Source: Monilinia fructicola (Eukaryota > Ascomycota > Leotiomycetes > Helotiales > Sclerotiniaceae). From it: a DNA stretch of 64,000 nucleotides. Made by a program: the position numbers and the translations under genes. The notes under the pieces are model-generated. The model made no database searches and had not been told where the DNA came from. It saw only the letters and a list, made by a program, of their open reading frames with translations. Positions within the stretch are counted from its first letter, which is position 1. Each line of letters starts with the position of its first letter. The stretch lies in contig VICG01000001.1 of the NCBI GenBank assembly GCA_008692225.1, positions 3,139,501-3,203,500 on the forward strand, written 5' to 3'. Positions 61,101 through 64,000 of the stretch are shown here, piece by piece.

Positions 61101-63200
61101 GGTGAATCATATAAAGTAATGATATGAATTGATGATATGAATCATATTTCTATAATCACTAATAGCTGTGGTGATCTGTCTATATTGCACTGTTCAATAC
61201 TTCACCTGGAGTGTAGTAGCAGTAGCAGTAGCAGTAGCTACCTACTCGAGTGATACCTATTACTTACTTACGGAGTAGAGATCATTCAATCAATTCAATT
61301 CAGTTCAGTTCAGTTCAGTTCAGTTCAGTTCAGTTCAATTCAATTAATTCAATTAGTTCACTTAATTCGATTAATTCTATTTAAATCAATTCCTCCTTCT
61401 TTTCCCTCCTCCTCCTCTTCTTCGGAAGAGTAGTTTTTGTCTCCTTTTTTCTTCCTCCTTCCTTCTTTTTCCTTTTCCCCTCAATTCCAGGTTTCTTAAT
61501 TCCTCAACTCCTTCCCTTAAAGGAAAGATATAATCATTCCCCTTCTTCCCTTCCCTTTTCTCCCCTTCCATTCCCTTCCCCCTTCCGTTCCTGCCCTTTC
61601 CAATTCAAAATCCCAATTCCCTTTCCCTCCTACCAAATAAAGTTGAACATCACCCTACAGTACAGTGCTGTACATAGTAAGTACACTACCCATACCCCTG
61701 TTTTTCATCATTCCGTACCTGCTTCAATAATCATATTGGGCCGTGGCAGATCGCATCCACTAGGCCTCAATGGGTTTAATCCGTATGCACCTCATTCAAA
61801 CCTGGAACCAGGGGTTATTTTTGTTTGAGACTTCCCATCCTGCATGAACATTTGATCATTGGGGATCCACTCTGGAAGTCTCTGAAGCGCCAAGGATTCA
61901 AGGGTATATAGTAGGTAGTAGATAATAGGTAATAAATAATAAATAGTAAATAATAGATAATAAATAATAAGTAATAAATAATTAATAGATAATAAATAAT
62001 AAGTAGTAAATAGTAAATAGTAAATAGTAAATAATAAATAATAAATAGTAACTTAAAAGTAGATAATAGATAATAAATAATAGATAGTAAATAGTAAATA
62101 GTAAATAATAAATAATAAATAAATAGAATTAATTATATATTAAAAGATACTTAGCTTATAAGTAAGTACTATACTCTATACTTTATACTCTATCTAATAA
62201 TCATAATGCTCGTTATCTTATATTATCTATTAATTATACTCGACTATTAATTGTTTATTTACTACTAACTACTATCTCTATATATTATTTATATTAAATA
62301 CATCCCTCCTTTAATTCTCTTCCTTTCGTTTCGCTTGCTTCTTCTCTTTCCTTTTCTTGCACTTCCACGGTTGCCCAGATGGTTCATTGAACTTCACTCA
62401 GTTCACTTAATCCATTCTTCAATGCTTTTTGGTTGATTAAAGTGATGCCTGGTTGTATTACTCGGTCAGTCAAATCAGATTGGATCAGATGAGATCAGAT
62501 CAGATCAGATCAACTCAAATCAAAGCAATCCAACCCAACCTTCATCTTCATCGTCATCGTCATCTTCATCCATAGACAAACAAGACAGTTCTACCTAATT
62601 CCTGAGTACAGAGCACTCCCTCCTACAGTAAGATGACCCAGGCACTCCTACATTGGATACAGATAAAACATTCATCAACTTCTACCTGCGTAGCTATCAA
62701 ACCAACTCACCAACTCCCTAATCATACCCATCAACCCAAACCCTAACCACCATTTATTTATCACCGAATAGATTCATCATTCCCATGTTCGCATTGATCG
62801 CACCAACCCATTTACACATGAGCATCTATTTATTTATCTTTTGATCTTGGTCCCGCAGGACGGTACAATAATGTGCCGGTATTACTTACTGTGATTGGTC
62901 AATCCAGAGTCCAGACAGGATCGATCCATGATTGATTGATCAATACCTAGTACCTACCTACCTAGGTAGTAAGTAGCCAATCAATCAAAATTGATTATAT
63001 GATTCGAAAAAAACGTTCCAAGTTCCAACCGTTCCATCCTTTCAGTCAAAGCTACAGTAGAAGCTACAGAGGACGGGATCGAAACTTCGTGATGAATATA
63101 AGCTTAAGCTTCTTTGTCTTTGTTGTCTTTTCCGTCTCCTTCTTCTTCTTCTTCTTCTTCTTCTTCTTCTCCTTCCGGATCCAATGTTTGAGAGGTCAAT
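58111..63200. other. Kelch gene 5' region and microsatellite field
   Basis: No gene can be supported over ~5 kb. It holds a very dense set of simple repeats: ATGG (58761-58793), TG/GTGTAT (59083-59150), GGGAT (59361-59414), TGAGTG (59465-59500), GTTATG and GGTATGGATT (59630-59770), GA (59870-59955), a 12-bp AGTAGATGTAYA repeat (60040-60120), GAGTAGGC (60750-60800), TTCAG (61296-61345), AATAAATAGT (61910-62130), GATCA (62480-62515) and TTC (63138-63170). Confidence 0.7.
61910..62130. repeat. AATAAATAGT-type degenerate tandem repeat
   Basis: Over 200 bp of interleaved ATAAATAAT and ATAGTAA units on a nearly pure A/T/G strand. Confidence 0.85.
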
Positions 63201-63309
63201 TTTAAACTTCACATTCATTATGTTGCATAGAGACTAATTAATCTTCGCAGTAGAAGAAGTCTAATTGTGATGTAATAGATTTATGCGATGAAGCTTGTAT
63301 ATGTGTGTA

Positions 63310-63354
<45 letters not shown>

Positions 63355-64000
63355 TTATAATTATCTAATTAGTAGTTATTAGAAAACTAAATATATACGA
63401 TTTAAATAAACTATAATTAATTTTAAATAATAGAGATATTTAAAAAACTATTAAAAGTTTCGAATAAGAAAATTTATAATAGCAATCGATCTATTATTAA
63501 AAACGAATTCTAAAAGAGTAATTATAAAATTTTTAATCTTATTTTATATTTATTAATTTTAATAAGTAAATAATAAATAAATAAATAAAAGAATAAATAG
63601 ATTTAAATAAATTATTATTTATTCTCTCTTTTAATATTCTTAATCTACTAACTAATTATATTATATAGATTTACTTATAGTTATATATATATATACTTAT
63701 ATTAGATTAGATTATATTAATTATATTATATTATTTATTATATATTTATTATATTTATTATATTTATTATATTTATTATATTTATTATATTTATTATATT
63801 TATTATATTATTATATTATATTTATTATATTTATTATATTTATTATATTTATTATATTTATTATATTTATTATATTATTATATTTATTATATTTATTATA
63901 TTATTATTTATATTTATTTATTATTTATTTATTATATTATATTTATTATATTTATTATATTTATTATATTTATTATATTTATTATATTTATTATATTTAT
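63201..64000. repeat. AT-rich tail with TTTATTATA tandem repeats
   Basis: From about 63300 the sequence is almost pure A+T: a TA dinucleotide run (63306-63354), irregular AT, then TTTATTATA (9-bp) tandem units from ~63730 to the window end. This looks like the edge of an AT-rich isochore, as formed by repeat-induced mutation of transposons or at centromeres. Confidence 0.85.

Overview
The window reads as the nuclear genome of a filamentous ascomycete (Pezizomycotina). The genes have short introns of about 45-60 nt with GTATGT/GTAAGT-type donors and CTAAC/CTGAC branch points. Protein types and the many microsatellites and TACCTA/TAGGTA tracts fit Leotiomycetes such as Sclerotiniaceae; that placement is inference. 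No prokaryotic features (operons, RBS, CRISPR) are present.

Layout. 1.6-19.9 kb is a conserved housekeeping block: mitochondrial arginine-pathway carbamoyl-phosphate synthase large chain (+), an Env7/STK16-type protein kinase with a frameshift (+), an unrecognised coiled-coil protein (-), eIF4A (-), an F-box/JmjC protein (+), the NuA4 subunit Eaf6 (-) and a PWI/RS-rich splicing factor (-). 19.9-26.2 kb is gene-poor. 26.2-41.0 kb looks like one accessory gene cluster: three divergent paralogs of a single-pass membrane protein with two HxxHC motifs (UstYa-like), a GNAT acetyltransferase, an SUT-type MFS transporter, a secreted protein built almost entirely of an 11-residue repeat, and an AflR-like regulator that, by my splicing, carries two Zn2Cys6 clusters. 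41.0-49.2 kb is gene-poor. 49.2-58.1 kb holds a membrane-anchored polysaccharide deacetylase (-), a citrate/arsenite-type ion transporter (+) and a kelch-type membrane glycoprotein (-). 58.1-64.0 kb is a microsatellite field ending in almost pure A+T sequence.

How the genes may work together. The most notable unit is 26.2-41.0 kb. Paired HxxHC membrane proteins, a repeat-bearing secreted precursor, a transporter, an acyltransferase and a Zn2Cys6 regulator side by side resemble the gene content of fungal RiPP (dikaritin-type) clusters. CCGAA-N6-CGG elements lie in the 5' regions of four cluster promoters and I did not find the motif elsewhere by eye, which suggests co-regulation. Against a standard dikaritin, the repeat protein has no dibasic Kex2 sites and almost no aromatic residues, so the chemistry, if any, would be new. 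All of this is sequence-based inference.

Three genes (kinase, first UstYa-like gene, regulator) each need a single-base change to keep frame, two of them at T5 runs. This pattern points either to sequencing errors or to recent inactivation.
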